A DNA stretch of 64,000 bases from NCBI GenBank assembly GCA_902363805.1, contig CABJBF010000004.1:124001-188000 (forward strand), read 5' to 3'. The DNA is from Eubacteriaceae bacterium. GTDB taxonomy: Bacteria; Bacillota; Clostridia; Lachnospirales; Lachnospiraceae. Both the position numbers and the translations under genes were made by a program. Shown in pieces: positions 23,513 to 34,115 of the stretch (its first letter is position 1; every line of letters begins with the position of its first letter). The notes beneath the pieces are model-generated. The model had not been told where the DNA came from and did not search any database. It was given only the letters and a program-made list of their open reading frames with translations.

Positions 23513-24067
23513 ATGCAAAATAAAGAAAAATGTATTGCTATATTTAAAACATTTATGAAAATTGGAGCGTTTACTTTTGGTGGTGGATATGCGATGTTAC
23601 CTATGATTGAACGTTCCATGGTTCAACAAAAAAAGTGGATTACAGAAGAAGAAATGACAGATATGGTTGCAATTTCAGAAGTAACTCCGGGACCGATAAT
23701 GGTGAATCTTGCTACATTTGTAGGAAGTAAAATCGCAGGAGTGCCGGGAGCAATAGCGGCTACATTAGGAGTGATTGTTCCATCATTTTGTGCAATAACA
23801 ATTATAGCTATGTTTATGAGACAAATAAGTGATATGATGGTTGTAAAATACGCTTTTGTTGGAATAAGAGCGGCGGTTTTAGTATTAGTTGTAAAAGCGA
23901 TAGGAGTTGTTTATCGTGGATGCAATAAAAGTGTATTTGCCTATATAATAATGGGACTGGCATTGTTGTTTGTTGCATTTTTTTATGCTAATGCAATAAT
24001 GGTAATTATAATAGCAGCAATATTAGGAATAGTGTATTCAAAACCATGGAAAGGGGAAGATAAATGA
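23513..24067 (+). CDS. Chromate-type (CHR) transporter, first half-size subunit
   Basis: A 184-residue membrane protein of the short-chain CHR family: FMKIGAFTFGGGYAMLPMIE, ISEVTPGPIMVNLATFVG and GVPGAIAATLGVIVPSF are the family hallmarks. Short CHR proteins act as pairs; the second half follows with ATGA overlap (stop TGA within the next start). The transported ion is uncertain: the family name comes from chromate efflux, but many gut anaerobes carry such pairs without chromate exposure. The ATG at 23513 has only a weak upstream GA-rich site; a stronger AGGAG at about 23477 lies too far away. Confidence 0.88.
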   Translation: MQNKEKCIAIFKTFMKIGAFTFGGGYAMLPMIERSMVQQKKWITEEEMTDMVAISEVTPGPIMVNLATFVGSKIAGVPGAIAATLGVIVPSFCAITIIAMFMRQISDMMVVKYAFVGIRAAVLVLVVKAIGVVYRGCNKSVFAYIIMGLALLFVAFFYANAIMVIIIAAILGIVYSKPWKGEDK

Positions 24068-24633
24068 TATATTTAAAATTATTTATTAATTTTTTCAAAA
24101 TTGGTCTTTTCACATTTGGTGGTGGATATGCAATGATTCCCATGATACAGGAACTTGTACTTAGCAACAAATGGATGGACACAAAGCAAATGGTAGATTT
24201 TATTGCAATCAGCGAAACTACACCAGGACCGCTTGCAATTAATATGTCAACTTATGTTGGATATGAGGTCGCAGGAATACCAGGAGCAATCTGCAGTACA
24301 TTTGCAGTAGCATTACCATCATTCATAGTTATTATTCTTGTCGCAAGAGCTTATAAAAAATTTAAAGATAATAAAGTCGTTGTTGCAGTGATGAACGGAA
24401 TAAAACCGGCAGTCGTAGGACTTGTCGGAGCAGCGGTTTTATCTGTTGCAGGAAATGTATTTACCGTTGGAAACTCAGTTTCAAAAATATTAACATCGGA
24501 TAATCTTATATCATTAATAATAGTTATTACGTCAGCAGTTATGGCGATAAAAAAGAAAAATCCGGTAATCATTATATGTATTGGAGCCTTGTTGGGCATT
24601 ATATTAAAATTTGCAGAAAGCATAATAATGTAG
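24064..24633 (+). CDS. Chromate-type (CHR) transporter, second half-size subunit
   Basis: A 189-residue partner of the preceding subunit, with the same hallmarks: FFKIGLFTFGGGYAMIPMIQ, ISETTPGPLAINMSTYVG and GIPGAICSTFAVALPSF. The two halves are homologous and probably form an antiparallel heterodimer. The ATG at 24064 overlaps the preceding TGA (ATGA), with AAAGGGGAAG upstream, so translation is coupled. The hydrophobic pattern has five to six segments. No adjoining regulator of the ChrB type is seen. Confidence 0.88.
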   Translation: MIYLKLFINFFKIGLFTFGGGYAMIPMIQELVLSNKWMDTKQMVDFIAISETTPGPLAINMSTYVGYEVAGIPGAICSTFAVALPSFIVIILVARAYKKFKDNKVVVAVMNGIKPAVVGLVGAAVLSVAGNVFTVGNSVSKILTSDNLISLIIVITSAVMAIKKKNPVIIICIGALLGIILKFAESIIM

Positions 24634-24683
24634 AACTGCAAATTAATTGTTTAAATCTTAAAATAAAAAATTAGGAGGGTTTT

Positions 24684-25631
24684 ATGGAAAATTTATACGA
24701 CAAAGCAAGCGAAATTTTAAATCAGGTAAAACAGGCGGTTGTTGGCAAAGATGATGTAATAGATAATATATTTGCGGCAATTTTAGCCGGTGGACATATT
24801 TTGATAGAAGATATGCCTGGAGTAGGAAAAACAACAATGGCTTTATCATTTGCAAAAGCAATGGGAATATCAAAGAAAAGAATACAGTTTACTACGGATA
24901 TTATGCCGTCAGATTTGGTAGGTTTTTCAATTTATGATAACGAAACAAAATTATTTAAATATCAGTCAGGAGCTTTGATGTGTAATTTATTTTTGGCGGA
25001 TGAAATAAATAGAACATCACCGAAAACACAGGCAGCGTTATTAGAGGTAATGGAAGAAAAACAGATAACAGTAGATGGTGTTACAAGAAGTCCGGGGAAA
25101 CCATTTGTTGTAATTGCAACAGAAAATCCGGAAGGCTCAGCGGGTACACAACCGTTGCCGGATTCCCAATTAGACAGATTTATGATTTGCATTCACATGG
25201 GGTATCCGTCAGTTGATGAGGAAGTAGAAATTTTAAAAAGAAGACAAAAAGGAAATCCAATAGAAAATGTAAGACAGGTTTGTACTGCAGAAGATATTAT
25301 TGCAATGCAAAATGAAATAAATGATATTTATATACATGATTTAGTATTTGATTATATTGCAAGGCTTGCAAAAGCAACGAGAGAAGATGAATTACTTAAA
25401 GCAGGCTTAAGTCCAAGAGGAACAGTTGCACTTGCAGGTATGAGCAGGGCATTAGCATGGATGGACAAAAGAAATTATGTTATTCCTCAGGATGTAAGCA
25501 ATGCATTTGAGCCGGTTGCATTACATCGAATTACATTAAGCACAAAAGCAAAAGTAGGAAATGTAAAAAAAGAAAGCATTACAAAGAAAATAGTGGCACA
25601 GGTTAAAGCACCAATTGTTAGAAATAAGTAG
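24684..25631 (+). CDS. MoxR-family AAA+ ATPase
   Basis: A 315-residue AAA+ protein of the MoxR type. Walker A is GVGKTTMA (near residue 48), Walker B LFLADEINRTSPKTQAALLE, sensor 1 VIATENPEGSAG, and sensor 2 near SPRGTVALAGMSRA. MoxR ATPases act as chaperones for assembling other complexes and are usually beside a DUF58 and a transglutaminase gene, as here. AGGAGGG precedes ATG. It is the first gene of a three-gene set, with the DUF58 gene 10 nt downstream. Targets are unknown. Confidence 0.92.
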   Translation: MENLYDKASEILNQVKQAVVGKDDVIDNIFAAILAGGHILIEDMPGVGKTTMALSFAKAMGISKKRIQFTTDIMPSDLVGFSIYDNETKLFKYQSGALMCNLFLADEINRTSPKTQAALLEVMEEKQITVDGVTRSPGKPFVVIATENPEGSAGTQPLPDSQLDRFMICIHMGYPSVDEEVEILKRRQKGNPIENVRQVCTAEDIIAMQNEINDIYIHDLVFDYIARLAKATREDELLKAGLSPRGTVALAGMSRALAWMDKRNYVIPQDVSNAFEPVALHRITLSTKAKVGNVKKESITKKIVAQVKAPIVRNK

Positions 25632-25641
25632 AGAGGACGCT

Positions 25642-26736
25642 ATGATAAAAAGATTAATAGAGTATATTATTTTGATTCTACTTACGATAATATTATTTTT
25701 CTTATACGATGATGAGATAGTAGGAATGATGCTTGTTATGGAGATAGTGTATTTACCGGTTTCTGTTATTTATATAAATTTGTGCAAATTATTTGTAAAT
25801 GTACAAATGAAAAATTTGCAGCCTGTTGTAGAAAAAAATGAAAAATGTTCAATATTATTTGAAACAAGCAGTAAAGCATTTATTCCTTCGGTAAATATTG
25901 TGCTAAATATAGCTGTCAAAAACAGATTTACGGGAAAAAGTAAAAAGATAAAATTACGTGGGAAAACAAATGGAAAAAATAAGAATGAAATATATTATGA
26001 CGTTGAGTTTAACCAGTTCGGAAGCGTAATTATCTCATTTGACAGTTATGAAGTACTAGATTGGTTTGGCATTTTTTCTTTAAAGAAAAAAGTCGAAGAG
26101 AAAGAAAATATATTAATATATCCGGAATTAAAACTTGTAAATGTAGAGGTAAAACAAAGTACAAGAAAATTTATAACTGAGGCGGACTATTATTCTACAT
26201 ATGAATCAGGAGATGACCCGTTAGAAACTTATCAGATAAGAGAATATAGAGAACAGGACTCAATACATGATATACATTGGAAACTATCAGCAAAAAATGA
26301 CAAGCTTCTTGTTAAAGAAAGGGGAAAACCTGAAGGGTGTGCAGTGTTGATATGGGTTGATTTCTGTGGCAATAGCAAAGATAAAAAAAGCATAATTGAA
26401 TCAATAGAAATTGCAACCGATATTTCATTTTCACTGCTTCAGGAAAAATGCAACAATGTGGTTTCATGGTATGACGGACAAAGATTGAAAACAGTTAATT
26501 TTAAGATAACATCATTGGAAAATTTATACCAAATGCTAAACGAAATATTGATTACAGATGTACACAAACTGCAGGAAGAAAATAGTTATGCATTAAATGA
26601 TAAATTAGAAAAAGAAAACTATAGCACTGTCATAGAAATGAAATCTAATGGAATTATAAAAATTAATGATAGTGAACTTAGAATAACGAAAAACAAGAAT
26701 AAAATACAATGGAAAAAATTATATTTTGAAGTATAA
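25642..26736 (+). CDS. DUF58-domain protein
   Basis: About 364 residues. Two N-terminal membrane segments (IILILLTIILFFLYDD and MMLVMEIVYLPVSVIYINL) are followed by a beta-rich region and the DUF58 core, ETYQIREYREQDSIHDIHWKLS, in which the R-Y-(R/E)-x-x-D-x-x-x-x-I-x-W pattern is diagnostic. A von Willebrand A-like part follows (AVLIWVDFC). The first ATG after the GAGAGGAC site is 25642. DUF58 proteins partner with MoxR and TgpA-like proteins at the cell surface; the role is not established. There is a 114-nt gap to the transglutaminase gene. Confidence 0.85.
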   Translation: MIKRLIEYIILILLTIILFFLYDDEIVGMMLVMEIVYLPVSVIYINLCKLFVNVQMKNLQPVVEKNEKCSILFETSSKAFIPSVNIVLNIAVKNRFTGKSKKIKLRGKTNGKNKNEIYYDVEFNQFGSVIISFDSYEVLDWFGIFSLKKKVEEKENILIYPELKLVNVEVKQSTRKFITEADYYSTYESGDDPLETYQIREYREQDSIHDIHWKLSAKNDKLLVKERGKPEGCAVLIWVDFCGNSKDKKSIIESIEIATDISFSLLQEKCNNVVSWYDGQRLKTVNFKITSLENLYQMLNEILITDVHKLQEENSYALNDKLEKENYSTVIEMKSNGIIKINDSELRITKNKNKIQWKKLYFEV

Positions 26737-26850
26737 AAAACAAATTTATATTAATAAAATTGTCTGAATTATGTTTTAAAATAAAATAGTAAAATAGTTT
26801 ATTACCAATTTTAAAATTAGCAAATTTCGTTGAAAGGCTTATATAAAATT

Positions 26851-29394
26851 ATGGAGAAAAATGCATTGAAGGGTTGGAATAATAAAAGCATACTAGATGT
26901 TGGTGTTAAAATCTGTATTTTAGCTTTTTTAATTGTGACTTTATTTAATACAATTTTTTACGAATTTAAAATAAATGCAAATATACAAAGATTGATATTA
27001 ACTGTATCAATAACATTAATTATTGCGTATATATTTGTATATTGTTTTAAATATATTTACAAATGGATGCTTATAATTGGAGGAATGAGTTGTGTGACTT
27101 TAGTTACATGGACTTTCGAAAATCCTGAAGTTGCATGTGCTCATCTTATAAGAGGTATTTCGCCTATTTCTGAAGCCTATTATTCTATTTATAAAAAATA
27201 TAATAATATTTTAAATTCAAATTATATCCTTGATTATTCAAATTTAAATAAAATAGGAATTAATAAATATTTGTCATTAAAGGAAATAACTAATGTAAAA
27301 GATAACTGGGAATTTTGGGCTATTGTAGCATTGGTGATTTTTGTGATTTCAATTATATTTGTCTTAATTACAAAAAAGGAAAAAGGATTTTTCGTGGTTA
27401 CTTTATTTATGGTAATTCCTATTGCATTAACATGTACTGTTGGTGCATTTCCATCAACTAAAAACTGCTTATTTATAATTGGCGGAGTAATGGTATATAG
27501 ATTATATTTTGTTTTGAAAAAACATGGAAATGCAATTGGGAGCATAGTTGCCGGAGGGATAGTTTTAACTGTTCTTATATGTTTGGCTTTTGGAACAAAA
27601 TCCTACATTAAAGAAAATAGAAAAATAAATGAAATTCAATATTTAGAGGCAAAATCAAGTATTCAGAATTTTGAACTTAAGGAATTGCCAACACAAATAT
27701 TATCATTTTTTGGAGGACCATTTAGAAATGATAAAATAGTTTTAAATGGTAATTTGAATAATAGTAGTGAACGTACAATTACAGGAACAAAAATGATTAA
27801 AGTAACATTAACTCAAATGCCTGATGGAACGTTTTATATTAAAAATTTTGTGGGTGAAACTTATAAAAACAATAAATGGAGTGAGTTTAGTTTATCTGAT
27901 TTAGAAAAAGATTCTAGTGGCTATAGATTGATGAAAGAAGCTGAGAACCGAAAAAGAATATATGGGGAAACTTACAATAGAATAAATCATTCAAGAGTGC
28001 CGGCAGCATTACAAATTGCAACATTAGATGTTTTTGCAGAATGTAAGAATATTGCATTTGTACCATATTATGCAAAAGTCACAGATGATGATACGGTGAA
28101 TGGACATGGAAATCTAAATTTTATAAGTGGAGAGAATTCAAAAACATATCAGAAATATAATTATTTTCCAATGGAAGATGCTATGGCATTGGATGAGATG
28201 GATTATGGTAGTGATTTTGAAGACTGGAAAATTTATGAAAACAAAGTGGCGAAAATTGTAGATGAGCAGATTCCGGACAAATTGAGTAAAATAAGAGAAT
28301 ATAAAAGTAAGATATATTCTGACAATATAGATGATGTATCAAGTAATATTGATAAATTATTTTCAAATGGATTTAAATATACTTTAATGCCGGGAAAGAC
28401 TCCGTCAGGGCAGGATGTATCAGAGTATTTTTTGACAGAGAGCAGAAAAGGATTTTGTGTTCATTTTGCTACAACTGCAACATTAATGTATAGAATGTGT
28501 GGAATCCCAGCAAGATATGTGGAAGGATTCGCAATCCCTTCGAGTGCATTTGAAAGAGATAAAAATGGACATTATACGGCAGTTGTAACAGATAAGATGG
28601 CGCATGCATGGACAGAAGTGTTGAATTCATATATCGGGTGGGTTGTTAAAGAACATACAATAGCTGACACATCCTTAACTGAAGCTGAATCTGTTAATAG
28701 CCCGGAAGAAAAAGAGACTGAAAATTTAACTAATAAAATTGTAGAAGCAACAACTTCACAGACACAGGCTAATGAGACACAAAGCAATGAAAATAAAAAT
28801 ACTGATTTAGAAAATTCAAATGAGAGTGACACTAAAAATAGTGATAATACAAACATAAACGGAAATAGAAAAGTGATGGTTGGCATTATGTTGCTAGTTA
28901 TAATTGCAGTCGTGATTTTATTTGTCGAATTTAATGCATTAAAGAAGAAAAAATTACGAAAATGCAGAAATATGTCTGCTGTTGAAGCGTATACTTATCT
29001 TTATTGCGTTGGAAGAAGAATGTGCGCAGACAAAAATAATTTAAAAAGAAAAACATTAAGTGGTGCAAATCCAATAAATGTGAAGGCTAGAAGTTTAAAT
29101 AAAGGAAACAGAGAAGAATCAAATATAAACAAGAAGAATAATTTGAATAAACAGACAATTGAATATGATGAATTTGAATATATAATGAATGAGTTGGATA
29201 TTGTGAATAAAGAAGAGTGGAACTGGTTATACAAAAAGGCTTTGGAAGAAAAATTTTCTGATAAAAAGATAGAAAGTGAAGATGAGAAAAAAGCATATTT
29301 TATTTATATTAATTTTAGAAATAAATTAATTAAGAAAATGAAAAAAGATAATAGATATGGTAAACTAATTTGGCTTAGAATTAAAGGAATGTAA
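26851..29394 (+). CDS. Membrane-anchored transglutaminase-like protein (TgpA type)
   Basis: About 847 residues. Five to seven N-terminal membrane segments come first, then an outer region with the transglutaminase-like core. The catalytic Cys536 is in RKGFCVHFATTATLMYRMCG and His585 is in DKMAHAWTEV. The third position has Glu601 (GWVVKEHT) where many members have Asp or Glu. A Ser/Thr/Asn-rich linker (about 625-670) follows, then a further membrane segment (VMVGIMLLVIIAVVILFVEF) and a cytoplasmic Lys-rich tail. The family belongs with the MoxR and DUF58 genes upstream. The ATG at 26851 is used; a TTG at 26830 is in frame but precedes the AAAGG site. Confidence 0.83.
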   Translation: MEKNALKGWNNKSILDVGVKICILAFLIVTLFNTIFYEFKINANIQRLILTVSITLIIAYIFVYCFKYIYKWMLIIGGMSCVTLVTWTFENPEVACAHLIRGISPISEAYYSIYKKYNNILNSNYILDYSNLNKIGINKYLSLKEITNVKDNWEFWAIVALVIFVISIIFVLITKKEKGFFVVTLFMVIPIALTCTVGAFPSTKNCLFIIGGVMVYRLYFVLKKHGNAIGSIVAGGIVLTVLICLAFGTKSYIKENRKINEIQYLEAKSSIQNFELKELPTQILSFFGGPFRNDKIVLNGNLNNSSERTITGTKMIKVTLTQMPDGTFYIKNFVGETYKNNKWSEFSLSDLEKDSSGYRLMKEAENRKRIYGETYNRINHSRVPAALQIATLDVFAECKNIAFVPYYAKVTDDDTVNGHGNLNFISGENSKTYQKYNYFPMEDAMALDEMDYGSDFEDWKIYENKVAKIVDEQIPDKLSKIREYKSKIYSDNIDDVSSNIDKLFSNGFKYTLMPGKTPSGQDVSEYFLTESRKGFCVHFATTATLMYRMCGIPARYVEGFAIPSSAFERDKNGHYTAVVTDKMAHAWTEVLNSYIGWVVKEHTIADTSLTEAESVNSPEEKETENLTNKIVEATTSQTQANETQSNENKNTDLENSNESDTKNSDNTNINGNRKVMVGIMLLVIIAVVILFVEFNALKKKKLRKCRNMSAVEAYTYLYCVGRRMCADKNNLKRKTLSGANPINVKARSLNKGNREESNINKKNNLNKQTIEYDEFEYIMNELDIVNKEEWNWLYKKALEEKFSDKKIESEDEKKAYFIYINFRNKLIKKMKKDNRYGKLIWLRIKGM

Positions 29395-29585
29395 ATTTTA
29401 TAAACTATAGAAATGTTTTTCCTTTAATTATTTAAAAATTCGATATTTTTCACCTAATTTTTTATATTTCACTAGACAAAGAAAATATAATTTGTTAAAA
29501 TTATAACAATCTCAGTGGACATAGGGATAACTGCGTGAATTAATGGTATTCACACAAATTTTACATATATTTTAAATGCGGTTTA
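29395..29585. other. Spacer before the butyrate operon
   Basis: AT-rich, no frame supported. One small inverted repeat GTGAAT/ATTCAC near 29535-29553 is visible. The promoter follows at 29586. Confidence 0.35.
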
Positions 29586-29614
29586 TTGCAAGATATATTG
29601 GCCTATGTTATCAT
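29586..29614 (+). promoter_or_regulatory. Probable promoter of the butyrate operon
   Basis: TTGCAA, 17-nt spacer, TATCAT. The leader to thl would be about 80 nt. It is the best match in the 29395-29703 spacer. Confidence 0.45.
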
Positions 29615-29703
29615 TGAACAAGAGTGTGTCGTAAGGGATTACTTAGAATATATATTACAAAAGCGACGCGTAATTAAATTATTTTATATGGAGGATATTT
29701 ATC

Positions 29704-30888
29704 ATGTCAAAGAAAGTAGTTATTGCAGGCGCATGCCGTACAGCTATTGGTAAAATGGGTGGAGCTTTAAGCACAACTCCAGCACCTGTTTTAGGTTCTA
29801 TCGTTATTAAGGAAGCTCTTAACAGAGCAGGCGTTCCAGCTGATCAGGTTGATCACGTATATATGGGATGTGTTATCCAGGCAGGTCTTGGACAGAACGT
29901 TGCACGTCAGGCAGCACTTAAGGCAGGACTTCCAATTGAAACACCAGCTGTAACAGTTAACGTTGTTTGTGGTTCAGGTCTTAACTGTGTAAATATGGCA
30001 GCACAGATGATTCAGGCAGGAGATGCTGATATCGTAGTTGCAGGTGGTATGGAAAACATGTCAATGGCACCATATGCTTTACCACAGGCTAGATTTGGTT
30101 ACAGAATGAATAACGGAACAGTTGTTGATACAATGGTTAATGATGCTTTAACAGATGCATTTAACAATTACCATATGATGATTACAGCTGAAAACGTAGC
30201 TGATCAGTGGGGACTTACAAGAGAAGAATTAGATGAATTCTCAGCTAACTCACAGCAGAAATGTGAAAAGGCTATGGCTGAAGGAAAATTCAAAGATGAA
30301 ATCGTTCCTGTTGAAGTTAAAACAAGAAAACAGACAATCATCGTTGATACAGATGAAGGACCAAGAGCTGGAACAACAGTTGAAACTCTTAGCAAGTTAA
30401 GATGCTGCTCAGGTAAGCCTGATGGAGTAGTTACAGCAGGTAATGCATCAGGAATTAATGATGGTGCAGCAGCAGTTGTAGTTATGAGCGAAGAAAAAGC
30501 TAAAGAATTAGGTGTTACACCAATGGCTACATTCGTAACAGGAGCACTTGGTGGTGTTGATCCATCAATCATGGGTGTTGGACCTGTTGCTTCTACAAAG
30601 AAAGCATTAGCAAAAGTTAATATGACAATCGATGATATGGACTTAATCGAAGCTAACGAAGCTTTCGCAGCACAGTCTGTAGCAGTTGCAAGAGACTTAA
30701 AATTCGACATGAGCAAAGTAAACGTAAACGGTGGTGCAATCGCACTTGGACATCCTGTTGGAGCTTCAGGTTGCCGTATCCTTGTTACATTACTTCACGA
30801 GATGCAGAAGAGAGACGCTAAGAAGGGTCTTGCTACATTATGTATCGGTGGTGGTATGGGATGTACTACAATCGTTGAACGTGACTAA
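29704..30888 (+). CDS. thl: Acetyl-CoA acetyltransferase (thiolase)
   Basis: It condenses two acetyl-CoA to acetoacetyl-CoA, the first step of butyrate formation. The 394 residues are the usual length. Cys89 in NVVCGSGLN is the acylated nucleophile; His350 in [14 protein letters not shown] and Cys380 in CIGGGMGC complete the active site. GGAGG lies 9 nt before ATG. It heads the thl-crt-hbd-bcd-etfB-etfA cluster, the arrangement described for Roseburia-type butyrate producers. Codon use (more C-ending codons, few rare ones) indicates high expression. The 270-nt gap to crt holds hairpins but no clear terminator. Confidence 0.95.
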   Translation: MSKKVVIAGACRTAIGKMGGALSTTPAPVLGSIVIKEALNRAGVPADQVDHVYMGCVIQAGLGQNVARQAALKAGLPIETPAVTVNVVCGSGLNCVNMAAQMIQAGDADIVVAGGMENMSMAPYALPQARFGYRMNNGTVVDTMVNDALTDAFNNYHMMITAENVADQWGLTREELDEFSANSQQKCEKAMAEGKFKDEIVPVEVKTRKQTIIVDTDEGPRAGTTVETLSKLRCCSGKPDGVVTAGNASGINDGAAAVVVMSEEKAKELGVTPMATFVTGALGGVDPSIMGVGPVASTKKALAKVNMTIDDMDLIEANEAFAAQSVAVARDLKFDMSKVNVNGGAIALGHPVGASGCRILVTLLHEMQKRDAKKGLATLCIGGGMGCTTIVERD

Positions 30889-31158
30889 TAAAAAATAAAT
30901 GAAATGCAGATGATGGATTGTTAATTGAAGTTAATAACTTTTTAATCTGTTAGAGAATAAGTTAATAATTTTTACATATGCATTTCGTCTTAAGCAATCA
31001 GGTGAGCTCTTTCACATATTGAAATAACGGTGATGGGGCTTACCTGTTTGAAGTGTAAATTGTTTTTTTGAGATGGCTCAATATAACAAATATTTTACTT
31101 TTATAGCCCAAAGCGTAGAATGCTATTTGCTTTGACTTTTATATTAAGGAGAATAAAT
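30889..31158 (+). other. thl-crt intergenic region with weak hairpins
   Basis: GAAATGCA (30900) pairs with TGCATTTC (30980), and CAGGTGAGC with GCTTACCTG (near 31000-31050). Neither is followed by a T-run, so they look more like processing or stability structures than a terminator. A separate crt promoter cannot be excluded. Confidence 0.35.
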
Positions 31159-31950
31159 ATGGAATTTATCACATATGAACAGGAAGGATTTGTAGGTGTT
31201 CTTACAATCAACCGTCCAAAGGCACTTAATGCTTTAAATAGCCAGGTACTTACTGAATTAGAAGAAACAATTGATGCAATTGATATTAATACAACAAGAG
31301 CATTAATTATCACAGGTGCAGGCGAAAAATCATTCGTTGCAGGTGCAGATATAGGAGAAATGTCAACACTTACAAAAGCAGAAGGTGAAGCTTTTGGTAA
31401 AAAGGGAAATGATGTATTTAGAAAGATTGAAACATTAGAAATCCCTGTAATCGCTGCTGTTAATGGATTTGCATTAGGTGGTGGATGCGAAATTTCTATG
31501 AGCTGTGATATTAGAATCTGTTCTGAAAATGCAATTTTTGGACAGCCTGAAGTAGGTCTTGGAATTACACCTGGATTTGGTGGAACACAGAGACTTGCAA
31601 GAATTGTTGGACCGGGAATGGCTAAACAGATGATTTATACAGCAAGAAACATTAAGGCTGCTGAAGCTTTAAGAATTGGTCTTGTTAATGCAGTATATCC
31701 TGTAGAAGAATTAATGGATGCAGCTAAGAAGATGGCTAATGGAATCGCTATGAACGCTCCAATTGCTGTCAGAGCTTGCAAGAAGGCAATTAACGAAGGA
31801 CTTGAAGTAGGTATGGACGATGCAATCGTAATCGAAGAAAAATTATTCGGTAGCTGCTTCGAAACAGAAGACCAGAAGGCAGGAATGGGTAACTTCCTTG
31901 AAAAAGATAAAGAAAAGAAATTAAAGGTAGTACCATTTGCAAATAAATAA
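31159..31950 (+). CDS. crt: 3-hydroxybutyryl-CoA dehydratase (crotonase)
   Basis: It dehydrates 3-hydroxybutyryl-CoA to crotonyl-CoA. A 263-residue crotonase-fold enzyme. The oxyanion-hole loops are SFVAGADIGEM and NGFALGGGCE; the catalytic acid/base pair is Glu111 (GGGCEISM) and Glu131 (FGQPEVGLG). The ATG at 31159 has AAGGAG 8 nt upstream, which decides against the in-frame ATG at 31120. The second gene of the butyrate cluster. Confidence 0.95.
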   Translation: MEFITYEQEGFVGVLTINRPKALNALNSQVLTELEETIDAIDINTTRALIITGAGEKSFVAGADIGEMSTLTKAEGEAFGKKGNDVFRKIETLEIPVIAAVNGFALGGGCEISMSCDIRICSENAIFGQPEVGLGITPGFGGTQRLARIVGPGMAKQMIYTARNIKAAEALRIGLVNAVYPVEELMDAAKKMANGIAMNAPIAVRACKKAINEGLEVGMDDAIVIEEKLFGSCFETEDQKAGMGNFLEKDKEKKLKVVPFANK

Positions 31951-32008
31951 GCGGAATGCTGAATTTATATTCAGATAATATTTATATTTTCATTTAGGAG
32001 GAAAAACA

Positions 32009-32848
32009 ATGATAGTAGGAGTTATTGGTGCAGGAACAATGGGTGCAGGAATTGCACAGGCATTTGCAATGACAGACGGATATGAAGTACGTCTTTGTGA
32101 CATCAAGCAGGAATTTGCTGATGGAGGAAAGGCAAGAATTGAAAAGAACATCAACTTCCTTGTTGGTAAAGAAAAAATCACAGCAGAAAAAGGTGCTGAA
32201 ATTTTAGGAAAAATCCAGACAGGATTAAAAGACATCTGTACAGAATGCGATTTAGTAATCGAAGTTGCTCCAGAAGTAATGTCAATTAAGAAAGAAACAT
32301 TTAAGGAATTACAGAGCATCGTAAAACCTGAATGTATTTTTGCTACAAATACATCATCATTATCAATCACAGAAATCGGTGCTGGACTTGACAGACCTAT
32401 GATTGGTATGCATTTCTTCAACCCAGCTGACAGAATGAAGTTAGTTGAAGTTATTGCTGGTGGAAACACACCTAAGGAATTAGTTGAACAGATTAAGACA
32501 ATCGCTACAGAAATCGGAAAGACTCCAGTAGAAGTTGCTGAAGCTCCAGGATTTGTTGTTAACAGAATCTTAATCCCAATGATTAACGAAGCAATCGGAA
32601 TCTATGCTGACGGAATCGCTTCAGTAGAAGATATCGATACAGCCATGAAGCTTGGTGCTTCTCATCCAATGGGACCTTTAGCATTAGGTGATTTAGTAGG
32701 TCTTGATATTGTACTTGCTATTATGGAAGTACTTCAGGCTGAAACAGGTGATCCAAAGTATCGTCCACATACACTTCTTAGAAAGATGGTACGTGCAGGA
32801 AAGCTTGGAAGAAAGACTGGCGTTGGTTTCTACGATTACAGCAAATAA
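32009..32848 (+). CDS. hbd: 3-hydroxybutyryl-CoA dehydrogenase
   Basis: It reduces acetoacetyl-CoA to 3-hydroxybutyryl-CoA with NAD(P)H. It has 279 residues: an N-terminal Rossmann fold ([17 protein letters not shown]), [12 protein letters not shown], the catalytic His135 in [11 protein letters not shown], and the C-terminal helical domain ([18 protein letters not shown], then [18 protein letters not shown]). GGAGG precedes ATG. The third gene in the cluster, with 58 nt to crt. A stem-loop in the spacer to bcd may set the transcript ratio. Confidence 0.95.
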   Translation: MIVGVIGAGTMGAGIAQAFAMTDGYEVRLCDIKQEFADGGKARIEKNINFLVGKEKITAEKGAEILGKIQTGLKDICTECDLVIEVAPEVMSIKKETFKELQSIVKPECIFATNTSSLSITEIGAGLDRPMIGMHFFNPADRMKLVEVIAGGNTPKELVEQIKTIATEIGKTPVEVAEAPGFVVNRILIPMINEAIGIYADGIASVEDIDTAMKLGASHPMGPLALGDLVGLDIVLAIMEVLQAETGDPKYRPHTLLRKMVRAGKLGRKTGVGFYDYSK

Positions 32849-32866
32849 TACAATATACATGAGAGT

Positions 32867-32906
32867 TAGGGAGTGCCACTAGTCGATGATTAGTGGTATC
32901 CCCTTA
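32867..32906 (+). promoter_or_regulatory. Intra-operon stem-loop between hbd and bcd
   Basis: GCCACTA pairs with TAGTGGT, extended outward by AGGGA/TCCCCTT with a bulge. No run of T follows directly (TATATATTTA), so partial termination or an mRNA processing and stability element is more likely than full termination. Confidence 0.5.
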
Positions 32907-32940
32907 TATATTTATTTAATTTACATGGAGGAATTTAATA

Positions 32941-34098
32941 ATGGATTTTACATTAAGTAAGAAACATGAAATGGCTCAGAGCCTTTTCAAAGAATTTGCC
33001 GAAAATGAAGTAAAACCTCTTGCACAGGAAACAGATGAAAATGAACAGTTCCCTGTAGAGACAGTTGAAAAAATGGCAAAAAATGGTTTCCTTGGTATCC
33101 CAGTTCCTAAGGAATATGGTGGACAGGGATGTGATCCTTTAACATACGCTATGTGCGTTGAAGAATTATCAAAGGTTTGTGGTACAACAGGTGTTATCGT
33201 TTCAGCACATACATCACTTTGTATCGATCCTATTATGACATTTGGTACTGAAGAACAGAAGCAGAAATACGTAGTTCCACTTGCAAAAGGTGAAAAGTTA
33301 GGTGCTTTCGGTTTAACAGAACCAGGTGCTGGTACAGACGCACAGGGACAGCAGACAAAGGCTGTTTTCGATAAAGAAACAAATGAATGGGTATTAAATG
33401 GTTCAAAATGTTTCATTACAAATGGTAAATATGCAGATATTTATATCATCATTGCAGTTACAGGTAAAGTTGAAAAACGTGGTAGAATGATGAAAGAAAT
33501 TTCAGCATTCATCGTTGAAAAAGGAACACCTGGATTTTCATTTGGTACAAAAGAAAAGAAGATGGGTATCCGTGGTTCAGCAACATACGAATTAATCTTT
33601 GAAGATTGCCGTATTCCAGCAGAAAACTTACTTGGTAAGCAGGGTAAAGGTTTCGGTATCGCTATGCATACACTTGATGGTGGACGTATTGGTATCGCAG
33701 CTCAGGCTCTTGGTCTTGCAGAAGGTGCTTTAGAAACAACTATTGCATACGTAAAAGAAAGAAAACAGTTCGGTAGAACAATCGGACAGTTCCAGAATAC
33801 ACAGTTCCAGTTAGCAGACATGGCTACTAAGGTAGAAGCTGCTAAGATGCTTGTATACAAGGCAGCTAAGGCTAAAGAAACACAGAAGACATATTCTGTA
33901 GAAGCAGCTCAGGCTAAATTATATGCAGCAGAAGTTGCAATGGAAGTTACAACAAAGGCTGTTCAGTTACACGGTGGTTATGGTTATATCAGAGAATATG
34001 ACGTTGAGCGTATGATGCGTGATGCTAAGATCACAGAAATCTACGAAGGAACTTCAGAAGTTCAGCGTATGGTAATTTCTGCAAACTTATTAAAATAA
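32941..34098 (+). CDS. bcd: Butyryl-CoA dehydrogenase
   Basis: An acyl-CoA dehydrogenase flavoprotein reducing crotonyl-CoA to butyryl-CoA. With EtfAB it forms the electron-bifurcating complex that also reduces ferredoxin. It has 385 residues: [12 protein letters not shown] (substrate and FAD binding), [30 protein letters not shown], and the catalytic Glu369 in [32 protein letters not shown] is the family signature. GGAGG precedes ATG. Transcribed with etfB 17 nt downstream. Confidence 0.95.
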   Translation: MDFTLSKKHEMAQSLFKEFAENEVKPLAQETDENEQFPVETVEKMAKNGFLGIPVPKEYGGQGCDPLTYAMCVEELSKVCGTTGVIVSAHTSLCIDPIMTFGTEEQKQKYVVPLAKGEKLGAFGLTEPGAGTDAQGQQTKAVFDKETNEWVLNGSKCFITNGKYADIYIIIAVTGKVEKRGRMMKEISAFIVEKGTPGFSFGTKEKKMGIRGSATYELIFEDCRIPAENLLGKQGKGFGIAMHTLDGGRIGIAAQALGLAEGALETTIAYVKERKQFGRTIGQFQNTQFQLADMATKVEAAKMLVYKAAKAKETQKTYSVEAAQAKLYAAEVAMEVTTKAVQLHGGYGYIREYDVERMMRDAKITEIYEGTSEVQRMVISANLLK

Positions 34099-34115
34099 TT
34101 TAGGAGGTACTTATC

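Noticed and set aside
26830..26850. TTG start for the transglutaminase-like protein
   Set aside because: The AAAGG site lies within or after it; ATG 26851 fits better.
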